64,000 nucleotides of DNA from positions 1 to 64,000 of the forward strand of contig PASN01000005.1 of assembly GCA_002711995.1 (NCBI GenBank). The letters run 5' to 3'. A program made the translations under genes and the position numbers. This DNA comes from Halobacteriovoraceae bacterium (GTDB lineage: Bacteria > Bdellovibrionota > Bacteriovoracia > Bacteriovoracales > Bacteriovoracaceae). Positions 7,560 to 15,399 of this stretch are shown one piece after another. A model generated the notes under the pieces. The model was not told the DNA's origin. It worked only from the letters and a program-made list of their open reading frames with translations, and did not search any database. The stretch's first letter is position 1, and each line of letters begins with the position of its first letter.

Positions 7560-8202
7560 ATCTTGGGAGGTGTCTGCCCGAAGGTTTGGTTTTGTTACAA
7601 CAAGTGTAGTCGAATCTACAACCCCAACGTGGTATGACCTCGAGCAATTTATAGTCGACGGGGCCAAGTTTTCAACAATTGACTCTAGGTTGTATACCTC
7701 CTATGCGGTTTTTATAAAAACTTTTATAGATATTCTCGCACCAGCAAAGCTAAAGCGAGTTATAGTGAACTCAAAGATTTCAAAAAAAGAATTAAAGTTC
7801 TTAGGCCATGCCCTTGAACTTGGGGCACAAACTAGTTTGCATAAAGGGCAATGGAAGGGCCTAATCAATTTTTTGTACGATGAAATTAAAAGAACAGGAG
7901 AGGAACCGGCTTTTTCTATAGCTCCCTATATCCCTGAAGAAAGCTTTAAGAAATGGAAGCTTCTAAGCTCAAAGCTTGAACTTGATAACAAGAAAAAGTA
8001 TTTGAATATGTCTATGGCCATTAAAGCACCTCAGATCCTTAGAAGAGTTGAAGGAAGGAAAACAGTAGCTGCCGACATTGTTTCTTTTCGAGACATAATG
8101 GGCAAAGAGAAAAGTCTCTCAGAGCTTGCCCGATTAATTAATCAAGATTACTCCACGACCTATAAAGTCGACAAGGTCTTACAACTACAGCTCCTACATT
8201 AA
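7522..8202 (+). CDS. Partner of the nucleotidyltransferase, unknown family with possible C-terminal winged helix
   Basis: 226 residues starting at TTG, a choice supported by a perfect AGGAGG six bases upstream that lies inside the nucleotidyltransferase gene. No signal peptide or membrane segment is present. The C-terminal 30 residues (SLSELARLINQDYSTTYKVDKVL) look like a helix-turn-helix or winged-helix, as in AbiEi-type antitoxins. The gene order is reversed relative to classical abiEi-abiEii. I cannot name the family. It could be the antitoxin and autorepressor of the pair, or an unrelated cassette component. Confidence 0.6.
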   Translation: MRNLHSSYLTPFESWEVSARRFGFVTTSVVESTTPTWYDLEQFIVDGAKFSTIDSRLYTSYAVFIKTFIDILAPAKLKRVIVNSKISKKELKFLGHALELGAQTSLHKGQWKGLINFLYDEIKRTGEEPAFSIAPYIPEESFKKWKLLSSKLELDNKKKYLNMSMAIKAPQILRRVEGRKTVAADIVSFRDIMGKEKSLSELARLINQDYSTTYKVDKVLQLQLLH

Positions 8203-8278
8203 GTAGTTCTTCCAGTCCACTGGTCATTGAGGATCTAGAAAGTGCCCAAAGATCTGTCCAACTAACGGAGCTCACTCC

Positions 8279-8438
8279 AGTTTCTTTGTTTTTCAAAAAA
8301 TGTTCAATGGTTTATACGCAAACCGTGTTATTCCAAATATATTCATCAAACCATGATTATAAAGACGATCTTTCGTGATCGAAGTGAATTTTGTTTCAAG
8401 TCTCTGCTTTCCTAAACAGAGACTTAATCGATAGCTAG
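8279..8438. repeat. Dispersed repeat, copy 4 (long unit with palindrome and two hairpins)
   Basis: Fills most of the gap between the nucleotidyltransferase cassette and the next secreted-protein gene. It contains TTTCTTTG, GGTTTATACGCAAACC (8309-8324), CATCAAACC, the CGATC-N6-GATCG hairpin (8366-8381), the 9-bp AAGTCTCTG/CAGAGACTT stem (8398-8425) and the terminal AATCGATAGCTAG. It closely matches the unit at 5233-5378, although no secreted-protein gene remains immediately to its left. That suggests an orphaned unit after a gene was lost or replaced. Confidence 0.75.
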
Positions 8439-8457
8439 TGTTATCTATGTAATTTTT

Positions 8458-8892
8458 TTAATCAAAGGTAAATTGATCAGCATAACCTTTGTATTCAGAG
8501 TAGTTTCTTGAGCACTCATTTCCTGAGGTTTCTGAGAAAACAAGCTTATTACATGCTCTATCCATAACTAATAGTACATATGTTGTATGCCAACAATCGA
8601 GATTTCTCTCCGTTGTCTTATCACTATAATCTTTTAACAATATTGAAAACTGCCCATCTACTGTTTCTCGGTAATGTATTGTTGGCTCTACACCTTTAGA
8701 GTTAGTTTTTTTATAAGTAATGGGAAGCTCTAGGTACTGATTTTTTGTCAATGTATCAAGAGTAGAATCAACAATGTTCCAGTCACTAGCAAATGTCTCT
8801 TTTATCTCTGCCTCACAATTACTGGCAAAAGGATTGCCGGCAAATGATGATAATGAAGCTAATAGTGTTAATCCAGTTAATAGTTTCTTCAT
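8458..8892 (-). CDS. Small secreted protein of unknown function
   Basis: 144 residues from the ATG of MKKLLTG, chosen over an in-frame ATG 39 bases upstream because AAGGG precedes it and it gives a clean signal peptide (MKKLLTGLTLLASLSSFAG). The leader is nearly the same as those of the genes starting at 6372 and 29569. The mature part has four Cys residues and no known motif. The palindrome GGTTTATATCCAAACC lies 27 bases upstream. It is followed on its own strand by the repeat unit ending at 8438. Confidence 0.75.
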   Translation of the reverse strand: MKKLLTGLTLLASLSSFAGNPFASNCEAEIKETFASDWNIVDSTLDTLTKNQYLELPITYKKTNSKGVEPTIHYRETVDGQFSILLKDYSDKTTERNLDCWHTTYVLLVMDRACNKLVFSETSGNECSRNYSEYKGYADQFTFD

Positions 8893-8918
8893 TTTAAGCC
8901 CTTGTTCATATAAGTAAT

Positions 8919-8934
8919 GGTTTATATCCAAACC
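8919..8934. promoter_or_regulatory. GGTTT-N6-AAACC palindrome, copy D (possible operator)
   Basis: Perfect arms GGTTT and AAACC around ATATCC, followed by GTGTTTAA, 27 bases before the start of the leftward 144-residue secreted-protein gene. Further upstream of that gene lies the box CTGGGAGAATCTAATCAAGAT, also found before the genes starting at 6372 and 29569. Confidence 0.5.
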
Positions 8935-9064
8935 GTGTTTAATATTTCTTTGTCTTTTAATAAATGTGCATCAGATCTTGATTAGATTCTCCCAGCTTTA
9001 GTGACTCGGCGAAAGGCACTTTGTAATTGTTAGTATGGGTGTCAAAAAATTCTACAGTGAATTT

Positions 9065-10811
9065 GTAAGCGCCCCAAATGTTGTGCAGATTCTATTATTT
9101 AAGATTGAGCTATCAATTGGCCGAGATATGGCAAATTTTCGTGTCGATTATGGCGATCTAAAAGAAATTTGAAGAAACTTACACCGTTTTTCTTGCAAGT
9201 TCCGGACAGTGAAAGCATCAAGTCCCAGGCCCTAACACCTTTCCAACTTTGATTAAAAAGAGAGATCTTTTGCTTAATTACTTTTTCTCGAATATCTCTC
9301 TCAACTAAATTGTTGTGAATTTCTACCTCTGGATGCTCAAGCACGTACAAAAGCTTCTTTTTATTTTTCATCGTCAAAGCCAGCTGCTCATTGACTGAAT
9401 TCAGTAGAGTCTTCTGGGTGAAAATCTTGTTAAAGAGCGTGGTTAGGCTCTTTTTCTGATCCTCACATGGACTTTTTCTATAGGCACGAAGCTTTCCATA
9501 AAAAATTCTCATTTCATCAATCAATTCATCGACAATGGTTGAGTGCCCATAAACATCTAAAAGCTTATATTTCCGAATTTCGTGAACCCAACAGAGCTGA
9601 TGTCGCCTCCAAAAGTTTAAATTTTTGGCATCGTCTGTGACAAGATATTTTAAAGGAGGGCCTTGAGCTTTTTTAATGTAGGCACCATACATCGCAGCTT
9701 CTTTAACCTTAGTTTGCTGAGGTTTTGAAAGCTCCAAACCTTCTAAAAGCTTGAAAAAACTCGCCCTTGTAAACACTGTATTGCTAAATAGCTTTCTAGA
9801 CTCTTTTAAAAACTTTTCACCAGCTCCTTCTGAAATGAGGTAATTGATCGCTGTGTGATCAAAGCAATAAGCTTCATTCATTCCAAAGACTGTAGACATT
9901 GCGTCTGCTTTAGTTTTGCGTCCAAATGTTTTGAGAAAGGTCATGTAGATATTTGAAAAACAAAACGTGTATAGAGGAAGATTACTTAACTTGTGCCCAG
10001 TCTCATCCAGGTGATTCGTTTTACTTTTTATGAGTGATGCTTGCCTGGCACCTTCAAGCTCTTCTTCAAGTTCATGCCTTGATTCATTTAACATTCTACA
10101 AAGTTGCCCTTTAGAGATTTCAATTTCAAACTCCATTAAAAACTCACGAACCTTTTCATGAGGGACACGGAGTTTAAAGTACAAATAATCAATTAAGGCC
10201 CTAAGGTCACCGCCAAACTTTGAACCATCAAGGCCCTCAATCTCGCCAACAAAGGTTTTCTTCAAAGACGGTGAGTAGTATCTTTTAAAGACAAATTTAA
10301 TATTTTTCCGTTCAATTTTTAGGTTTTGAATAACCCGTTCGGTGGTTCCAATAAATCGAGCATCTTTTGGAAGGTCTTTTTGATCTACCTCTACTTCAAT
10401 TTCTTTATCAACTGGAATTGATTTCTTTTTGGGAGCGGGAGGGTCTTCATCATCATCGTCGTGATCAAGCTCTGAAGTGTCTCTCTTTTTAATCTTTTTC
10501 TTACCTTTAAACTTTGGTCTGGCCTGTTCGCCTTTGAGGCGTCGAACTTCGTCCTCAAGTTCAGCAATCTTTTTTTGATCCTGAATATTTTTCTCTTTGC
10601 TAATGATCAATTCGTGGACAACTTCAATAAACTTTTGATTCAAATCCTTGCGAATCCAATGCTTTACTTTTTTTATTGAAATATTTTTTAGAACATCAAA
10701 ACCCATGAACCAAATTTAGAACAAAAAAGATGGATGGCCAAATAATTTAAATGACATGGGGCCGTAGAGAAGATCTCAAAATCATCAATGAACAGGATTT
10801 GGAGCAATTAC
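9065..10811 (-). mobile_element. IS66-like insertion sequence (single-ORF), about 1.75 kb
   Basis: Terminal inverted repeats of about 23 bp, roughly 17 matching. The left end starts GTAAGCGCCCCAAATGTTG and the right end, read inward, starts GTAATTGCTCCAAATCCTG. The 5'-GTAA start is typical of IS66-family ends. One transposase gene fills the element. The flanking 8-mers (GTGAATTT and CTTTAAAA) do not match. The left flank of about 90 bases is shared with the deleted copy at 6502, so this copy's surroundings were probably rearranged after insertion. Confidence 0.8.
9099..10706 (-). CDS. IS66-family-like DDE transposase
   Basis: 535 residues. A coiled-coil N-terminus (about 30-60) and an acidic Lys/Asp linker precede the catalytic core: HLDETGH (first Asp near residue 234), TDDAKNLNFW, the CWVHEIRKYK block equivalent to CWAHARRKF of IS66 TnpC, and NNLVERDIREKV carrying the catalytic Glu. 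The C-terminal SLSGTCKKNG block also matches IS66 proteins. It moves the element at 9065-10811. No accessory TnpA/TnpB is present, unlike canonical IS66. The reading frame is intact and a truncated relative exists nearby, so it may have been active recently. Confidence 0.87.
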   Translation of the reverse strand: MGFDVLKNISIKKVKHWIRKDLNQKFIEVVHELIISKEKNIQDQKKIAELEDEVRRLKGEQARPKFKGKKKIKKRDTSELDHDDDDEDPPAPKKKSIPVDKEIEVEVDQKDLPKDARFIGTTERVIQNLKIERKNIKFVFKRYYSPSLKKTFVGEIEGLDGSKFGGDLRALIDYLYFKLRVPHEKVREFLMEFEIEISKGQLCRMLNESRHELEEELEGARQASLIKSKTNHLDETGHKLSNLPLYTFCFSNIYMTFLKTFGRKTKADAMSTVFGMNEAYCFDHTAINYLISEGAGEKFLKESRKLFSNTVFTRASFFKLLEGLELSKPQQTKVKEAAMYGAYIKKAQGPPLKYLVTDDAKNLNFWRRHQLCWVHEIRKYKLLDVYGHSTIVDELIDEMRIFYGKLRAYRKSPCEDQKKSLTTLFNKIFTQKTLLNSVNEQLALTMKNKKKLLYVLEHPEVEIHNNLVERDIREKVIKQKISLFNQSWKGVRAWDLMLSLSGTCKKNGVSFFKFLLDRHNRHENLPYLGQLIAQS

Positions 10812-10848
10812 CTTTAAAATTATTGTTTTTCTCAGGCTGTATTGACTT

Positions 10849-10875
10849 AAAGCCTCGTAAGTACGAGGCTTTTTT
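10849..10875. terminator. Hairpin terminator downstream of the Lrp/AsnC gene
   Basis: AGCCTCGT / ACGAGGCT stem of 8 bp, extended by A-T pairs, with loop AAGT and T6 on the right side. The T-run is best placed for rightward transcription; leftward it is a weaker terminator for the regulator gene that ends 11 bases away. It may be bidirectional. Confidence 0.6.
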
Positions 10876-10885
10876 ATTGTTATGG

Positions 10886-11347
10886 CTACGGAGTGATCTC
10901 TCTTTTAATTGGCTGATCTAAACTTATAAATGACTCTGTTGACTGGATTGCTTCAATAGACTGAAGTCTCTCCGCTAAAAAGGTGTGAAAGTCTCTAATG
11001 CTTTTTGTATGGAGTTTTATAAGTAGAGCATAGTTACCAGTAGTGTAGTGGGCCTCAACAACCTCAGGCATGGCCTTAAGCTTTTCAATGACCATATTTA
11101 GATCCTTTGCATTTGTAAGGTGAATCCCTAAAAATACAGTGACGTCATATCCAAGTTTTTGAAGATTCAATTCAAACTTGCTTCCTTCAATAACCCCCAT
11201 TTTCTTTAGCTTTTCTATTCTTTGGTGGATAGTTCCGCCAGATACAATGAGTTTTCTGGCAATTTCAAGAAAGGGAGTTCTGGCATCCTTAAGTAGTTGG
11301 GCCAGAATTTGCCGATCTAGATTATCAATTTCGTAGTTTTCTTTCAT
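10886..11347 (-). CDS. Lrp/AsnC-family transcriptional regulator
   Basis: 153 residues with the standard two-domain build. The N-terminal winged HTH is at about 8-58 (LDRQILAQLLKDARTPFLEIA, then GGTIHQRIEKLKKMGVI). The C-terminal RAM ligand-binding domain is at about 70-148 (VTVFLGIHL, VVEAHYTTGNYALLIKL, IQSTESFISL). It is divergently transcribed from asparagine synthetase, so it probably senses asparagine or another amino acid and controls asnB and itself, as AsnC controls asnA in E. coli. A long inverted repeat in the shared intergenic region is the likely binding site. Confidence 0.85.
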   Translation of the reverse strand: MKENYEIDNLDRQILAQLLKDARTPFLEIARKLIVSGGTIHQRIEKLKKMGVIEGSKFELNLQKLGYDVTVFLGIHLTNAKDLNMVIEKLKAMPEVVEAHYTTGNYALLIKLHTKSIRDFHTFLAERLQSIEAIQSTESFISLDQPIKREITP

Positions 11348-11412
11348 TTTTTACCTGCTAATTTTTTAATTTAACATGAAATCACTGTCTTTGCTTTCGA
11401 TTTGGTAAAAAT

Positions 11413-11450
11413 ACTGCAATTTAAGTATTGAATGTTGATTAAGTTGCAGT
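11413..11450. promoter_or_regulatory. Long inverted repeat between Lrp/AsnC regulator and asnB (likely operator)
   Basis: Arms ACTGCAATTTAA and TTAAGTTGCAGT are complementary with one mismatch and separated by 14 bases. It lies 35 bases upstream of the asnB start, in the only intergenic region shared by the two divergent genes. AT-rich dyads of this kind fit Lrp/AsnC binding. T5 follows immediately, so a weak attenuator hairpin is an alternative reading. Confidence 0.5.
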
Positions 11451-11484
11451 TTTTGCCGATTATTTATAAATCAGGAGGCACAAA

Positions 11485-13053
11485 ATGTGTGGATTTGTTT
11501 ATTTTAAGGGAAAAGAAAAAGATGTTGTTAAGTCTGCACTTGAGAAGCTTCACCACAGAGGCCCTGATTCAACTAGAATCAGCCAAATAGGTGAGAGCTT
11601 AATTGGGTTTAAAAGACTTGCGATAATGGACTTAAGCGAGGAGGGGAATCAGCCCTTTGAAAGTGAAAGACATGCCATGGCCTGTAATGGTGAAATCTAC
11701 AATCATAGATCCTTAAAAGAAAAATACTCTTTTGAGTATAAGTCCGAAAGCGACTGTGAAGTTATTCTTCCAATTATCGAAAGGGGTGGAATTGAAGGCC
11801 TTGTCTATGAGTTGGATGGAGAATATGCCTTAGTCTATATAGATAAATTAACAGAAGAAATTTTTGCAGCGAGAGATCCAATGGGCATCAGGCCTCTATT
11901 TTATGGATACACTAAAGAAGGCAAAATAGCTTTTGCCTCCGAGGCCAAGGCACTTTTAGAAGAGTGTAGAGACATAGCGCCATTTCCTCCTGGTCACTAT
12001 TACAATAATGGGGACTTTATTTCATATTTAGATCTATCTCATGTGGATGTTCACTCAAAGGATACCCTTGAAGAGGTGTGTGGCAACATCAGAACAAAGC
12101 TTGAGAAGGCCGTAATTAAAAGAATGGACAGTGATGCTCCAATTGGGTTTCTTCTAAGTGGGGGGCTTGATTCATCTCTTGTGTGTGCCATTGCTCAAAA
12201 GCATTCAAAGACTCCAATTAAAACTTTTGCAATAGGCATGAGCGAAGATGCAATTGATTTAAAATATGCAAAAGAAGTTGCTGATCATATTGGCTCTGAT
12301 CACACAGAGGTTATAATTACAAAAGACGACGTTCTAAAAGCGCTAAGAGATGTAATTTATCATTTGGAAACTTGGGATATCACAACCACTCGCGCAAGTG
12401 TTGGAATGTATCTAGTTTGTAAACACATAAAAGAAAAGACTGATATCAAGGTACTAATGACGGGCGAAGTATCTGACGAGATCTTTGGCTACAAATACAC
12501 CGACTTTGCCCCAAGTGCAGAGGAGTTTCAAAAAGAAGCAGCGAAAAGAGTTAAAGAGCTTTATATCTATGATGTTTTAAGAGCGGACAGATGTATTAGT
12601 GCTAACTCTCTTGAAGCAAGAGTGCCATTTTCTGATGCAGACTTTGTAAGCTACGTGATGAGTGTGGATCCAAAACTTAAAATGAACTCATATGGGCATG
12701 GTAAATATCTTTTAAGAAAAGCGTTTGAAGGAGACTACCTTCCACTATCTATTCTTTTTAGGGAGAAAGCTGCCTTTAGTGATGCTGTAGGACACTCCCT
12801 TGTTGATTACATTAAAGAATACGCTGAGGAGTTGTACTCTGAGGTCGAGTTTAAAAAAGGTATGCTCAAGTACGATTACGGTACTCCTTTCACAAAAGAG
12901 TCTTTGATGTTTAGAGACATATTTGAAGGTTTCTATCCTGGAAAGGCAAAGTGGATAAAAGATTTTTGGATGCCAAATAAGGAGTGGGAGAACTGTGATG
13001 TCGCAGATCCAAGTGCGAGGGTCCTTCCAAATTACGGAGCTAGTGGGGCATAA
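11485..13053 (+). CDS. asnB: Asparagine synthetase, glutamine-hydrolysing
   Basis: Makes asparagine from aspartate, glutamine and ATP. The N-terminal glutamine amidotransferase domain begins with the catalytic Cys2 (MCGFVYFKG), followed by the HHRGPDS motif and NGEIYNH. The synthetase domain carries the ATP-pyrophosphatase loop LLSGGLDSSLV (about residue 225) and the conserved LEARVPFSD segment. At 522 residues it is close to E. coli AsnB (554). AGGAGG precedes the ATG. It is divergent from an Lrp/AsnC regulator and followed by its own terminator, so it is a monocistronic, probably amino-acid-regulated gene. Confidence 0.92.
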   Translation: MCGFVYFKGKEKDVVKSALEKLHHRGPDSTRISQIGESLIGFKRLAIMDLSEEGNQPFESERHAMACNGEIYNHRSLKEKYSFEYKSESDCEVILPIIERGGIEGLVYELDGEYALVYIDKLTEEIFAARDPMGIRPLFYGYTKEGKIAFASEAKALLEECRDIAPFPPGHYYNNGDFISYLDLSHVDVHSKDTLEEVCGNIRTKLEKAVIKRMDSDAPIGFLLSGGLDSSLVCAIAQKHSKTPIKTFAIGMSEDAIDLKYAKEVADHIGSDHTEVIITKDDVLKALRDVIYHLETWDITTTRASVGMYLVCKHIKEKTDIKVLMTGEVSDEIFGYKYTDFAPSAEEFQKEAAKRVKELYIYDVLRADRCISANSLEARVPFSDADFVSYVMSVDPKLKMNSYGHGKYLLRKAFEGDYLPLSILFREKAAFSDAVGHSLVDYIKEYAEELYSEVEFKKGMLKYDYGTPFTKESLMFRDIFEGFYPGKAKWIKDFWMPNKEWENCDVADPSARVLPNYGASGA

Positions 13054-13057
13054 AAAA

Positions 13058-13083
13058 GCGGCAAGAAAACTTGCCGCCATTTT
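13058..13083 (+). terminator. Rho-independent terminator of asnB
   Basis: Perfect 8-bp stem GCGGCAAG / CTTGCCGC with an AAAA tetraloop, starting 4 bases after the asnB stop and followed by CATTTT. Confidence 0.8.
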
Positions 13084-13133
13084 AGTATTTTCAATTTATA
13101 GAATCCTTAAAAGCAATCTTATAATTTTAAGCT

Positions 13134-13568
13134 TTAAAGGAACTGAATACCATCTATCTTCATTTGTCCGGCTTCCTCTTTAAAGTAAAACAAGGCCTTG
13201 CCAGGATCTCCTCCTTTAATAAAGGATGCACATCTTAAAATCTTATACTCCTTAGATGAGGCCCTTGGAAATAGAATCAACTTGTCGGCTGGGCATTCTT
13301 GTAATGCTCCAAGAGATTTTAATGAAACTAACCAAATTGCTATTTTTTGATTCAGTCTTTCAGTTACATTGGAAGACGTTTGGGAAGACACACACTCTAG
13401 AAGTTGTTCCCTATTAATCGAATGTTTTTCTTTTGCCAGGTCTTTACAAGCATTAAATTGCTGGTAACTAAACTGGGCCTCCTCTACTGGGCTTAAAGCT
13501 GACACTTTTCTTTGTGCCAACGTTGTACTAATAAAAATAAAAAATAGGGCAAACATAATCTTTTTCAT
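13134..13568 (-). CDS. Small secreted protein of unknown function
   Basis: 144 residues with signal peptide MKKIMFALFFIFISTTLAQ. The mature domain has four Cys (in NACKDLAK, LECVSS, LQECPADK, LRCASF) and no family I recognise. It starts two bases from the stop of the upstream decayed paralogue; AAGGAA at the end of that remnant serves as ribosome-binding site. The pair was therefore probably an operon before the upstream gene decayed. Confidence 0.7.
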   Translation of the reverse strand: MKKIMFALFFIFISTTLAQRKVSALSPVEEAQFSYQQFNACKDLAKEKHSINREQLLECVSSQTSSNVTERLNQKIAIWLVSLKSLGALQECPADKLILFPRASSKEYKILRCASFIKGGDPGKALFYFKEEAGQMKIDGIQFL

Positions 13569-13569
13569 A

Positions 13570-14160
13570 TCAGTTCCTTTGGGTCCTTATACCTGTACTT
13601 TGTTTAATCTTGCTCCCAGAGTGTCCAGGTATGGGTGCCGGATACTCATAAGATGTATAGCGGTGCTCTTTAATTGGCAGACCGGGTGGCTCTTCTTTGC
13701 AAGAATATGATTTAGGGGCATTTGAGTGAATATAGCATTTAGGACTCATTATATAGTTAGAACAATTATTATTTAACAGTTCTCCACACTTTTTGGACTC
13801 AACAGGGCAAAAGTTGATGAGTTTTAATTCTTCATTTTCACGAAGGCTATAAATATCGTCATATAAGGCCTGAAGATTTTTTTTTAAGCTCTTTTCCTTT
13901 GTCGTTAACTTTTTTTAATCTTTTCCTGTATTTTCTTTTGAGGAAAGGACTAACTGGCCCTTCAATGCTTTGAAAAGTGGAACAATTAACACCTTCATTA
14001 TTTCACGCTCCTGACCATAATCTATATCGAATAATTGACTGGGAACTTTAATAAAATAACAGCCCTTTAATGCTTTAAGAGTTTCTTTTTGGGTAAAGCT
14101 ATTTAAAGCTATCTTAAATAGGCGATGCCAAACGAATTGCGATATCACAAGGATATTGCC
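13570..14160 (-). pseudogene. Frameshifted, truncated paralogue of the secreted protein at 14263
   Basis: Read leftward, this stretch encodes clear similarity to the C-terminal half of the 378-residue protein encoded at 14263-15399. NFCPVESKKCG, DDIYSLRENEELK, SPKCY, KSYSC and HRYTSYEYP match NFCPVESRKCD, EEIYSLPENKELK, SPQCF, RSYSC and KYKSYQYP. Further upstream, NEGVNCSTFQSIEGPVSP matches DEGVNCSLFHSMEGPVTP but in a different frame. A run of nine A (13877-13885) causes one frameshift; another lies further upstream (about 14000). The N-terminal half is missing. It accounts for the apparently empty region here. Confidence 0.8.
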
Positions 14161-14262
14161 GAACCATGGTTCCAGTAGGTTATAAGTGGTTAAAAGCTGT
14201 TAAGCATGAGAAACTGAACAAAGTGTTCCTTAAGTTCTACCGTATTAATCCGAAAAGAATAC

Positions 14263-15399
14263 GTGGGTGAGCATTTAAAAAACCTTATTTACATTTCTAT
14301 TGCCTTCTTAGTGGGAGGCTACTCTCAGGCATGGGAAACTGATAATATCTCAACCAGGGTTCAGCTTTTGAAGCAATCCGAAACTCTAGTTCGTCATAAC
14401 CTTTATCTTATCAATGATCAGTCCAATGAAATGATAGAAGCTGCAATAAATCACTTTAATAAAAAGAATCGCTGTGAAGAGGATAGTAAGAGCAATAATC
14501 CTAAAATTTACGCCATGGTAAAGAATACTATGGGTGGAGGATTTATATCGGGTGCACTAGAAGATTGGGTTGAGGAAAGTGACTCGGGAGTAAAAATCCC
14601 TAGCTTAAAAGGAGATGATATTTATTCAGTTTTTCACTGGAACCCTGAACCTCCAATGAATCTAGCAGGTCATGTTGTAGGTACAGACAAGTTGGGCCAC
14701 TTTATTGACCAAGGCTTTGAGTTGTTTTCAAAATATAAACTCGAAAGAAATGATATTAAAGATGTTCTGAAATATAGCGAATCTACTGAAGAAACTTTTG
14801 GAATGTATGGACTTCTCCCTGCGGGCATAAAAAGTTATGGAGACCTTGCTGCTAACTTTAAGGGCTTGCACTTTTACTTGAACCTGTTGAGTGGAAAAGA
14901 CCCACATATAAAGTGCAACATAAAAAATGGACGATACTATCTGGCAAAACCTTTAAATTGGGCTGATTATATTGATGCTTCATTGGACGAGGGGGTTAAT
15001 TGCTCCCTTTTTCACTCAATGGAAGGCCCTGTAACCCCCGCCTTGGAAAGGATGTACTTAAAGAAGAGTTCAGATATTAATAGTCAGGGAAAATCTTTTA
15101 GGAAGAATTTAAAAAAGCTTTATGAAGAAATTTACAGTCTACCCGAAAATAAGGAACTAAAACTTAATAATTTCTGCCCTGTTGAATCAAGAAAATGTGA
15201 TGCAATTTTAGGCTTAAATTGTGCTGCATATACTGTTAGCCCACAGTGCTTTACTTCATCCAGTTCAACTAGATCTTATAGTTGTAGTGAGATCTTACCG
15301 GGGTACCCTGTAAGAAAGCATAAATATAAATCCTACCAGTACCCCTCCGGAGCCGTAAAAGTAATTAAGCACGATGGAACTGAAGCCTTAAAAAACTAA
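14263..15399 (+). CDS. Secreted protein of unknown function (DKLGH motif, Cys-rich C-terminus)
   Basis: 378 residues. It begins at GTG, the only plausible start after an upstream in-frame stop, with a weak ribosome-binding site. The signal peptide ends near SQA. The middle holds VGTDKLGHFIDQGFELF, a D-K-x-G-H motif also seen in some membrane-proximal enzymes but not diagnostic here. The C-terminal 90 residues contain eight Cys in CxxxxSRKC- and SxxC-type spacing, suggesting disulfides. I recognise no family. A decayed paralogue of its C-terminal half lies next to it on the opposite strand, so the gene has been duplicated. Confidence 0.7.
   Translation: MGEHLKNLIYISIAFLVGGYSQAWETDNISTRVQLLKQSETLVRHNLYLINDQSNEMIEAAINHFNKKNRCEEDSKSNNPKIYAMVKNTMGGGFISGALEDWVEESDSGVKIPSLKGDDIYSVFHWNPEPPMNLAGHVVGTDKLGHFIDQGFELFSKYKLERNDIKDVLKYSESTEETFGMYGLLPAGIKSYGDLAANFKGLHFYLNLLSGKDPHIKCNIKNGRYYLAKPLNWADYIDASLDEGVNCSLFHSMEGPVTPALERMYLKKSSDINSQGKSFRKNLKKLYEEIYSLPENKELKLNNFCPVESRKCDAILGLNCAAYTVSPQCFTSSSSTRSYSCSEILPGYPVRKHKYKSYQYPSGAVKVIKHDGTEALKN

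Noticed and set aside
4371-8458. CRISPR array
   Set aside because: The repeats are few, unequal in spacing and tied to gene ends, with no unique spacers of uniform length.
13915-14148. 77-residue leftward open frame as an independent gene
   Set aside because: It lies in the decayed paralogue of the 14263 gene and is partly out of the ancestral frame.
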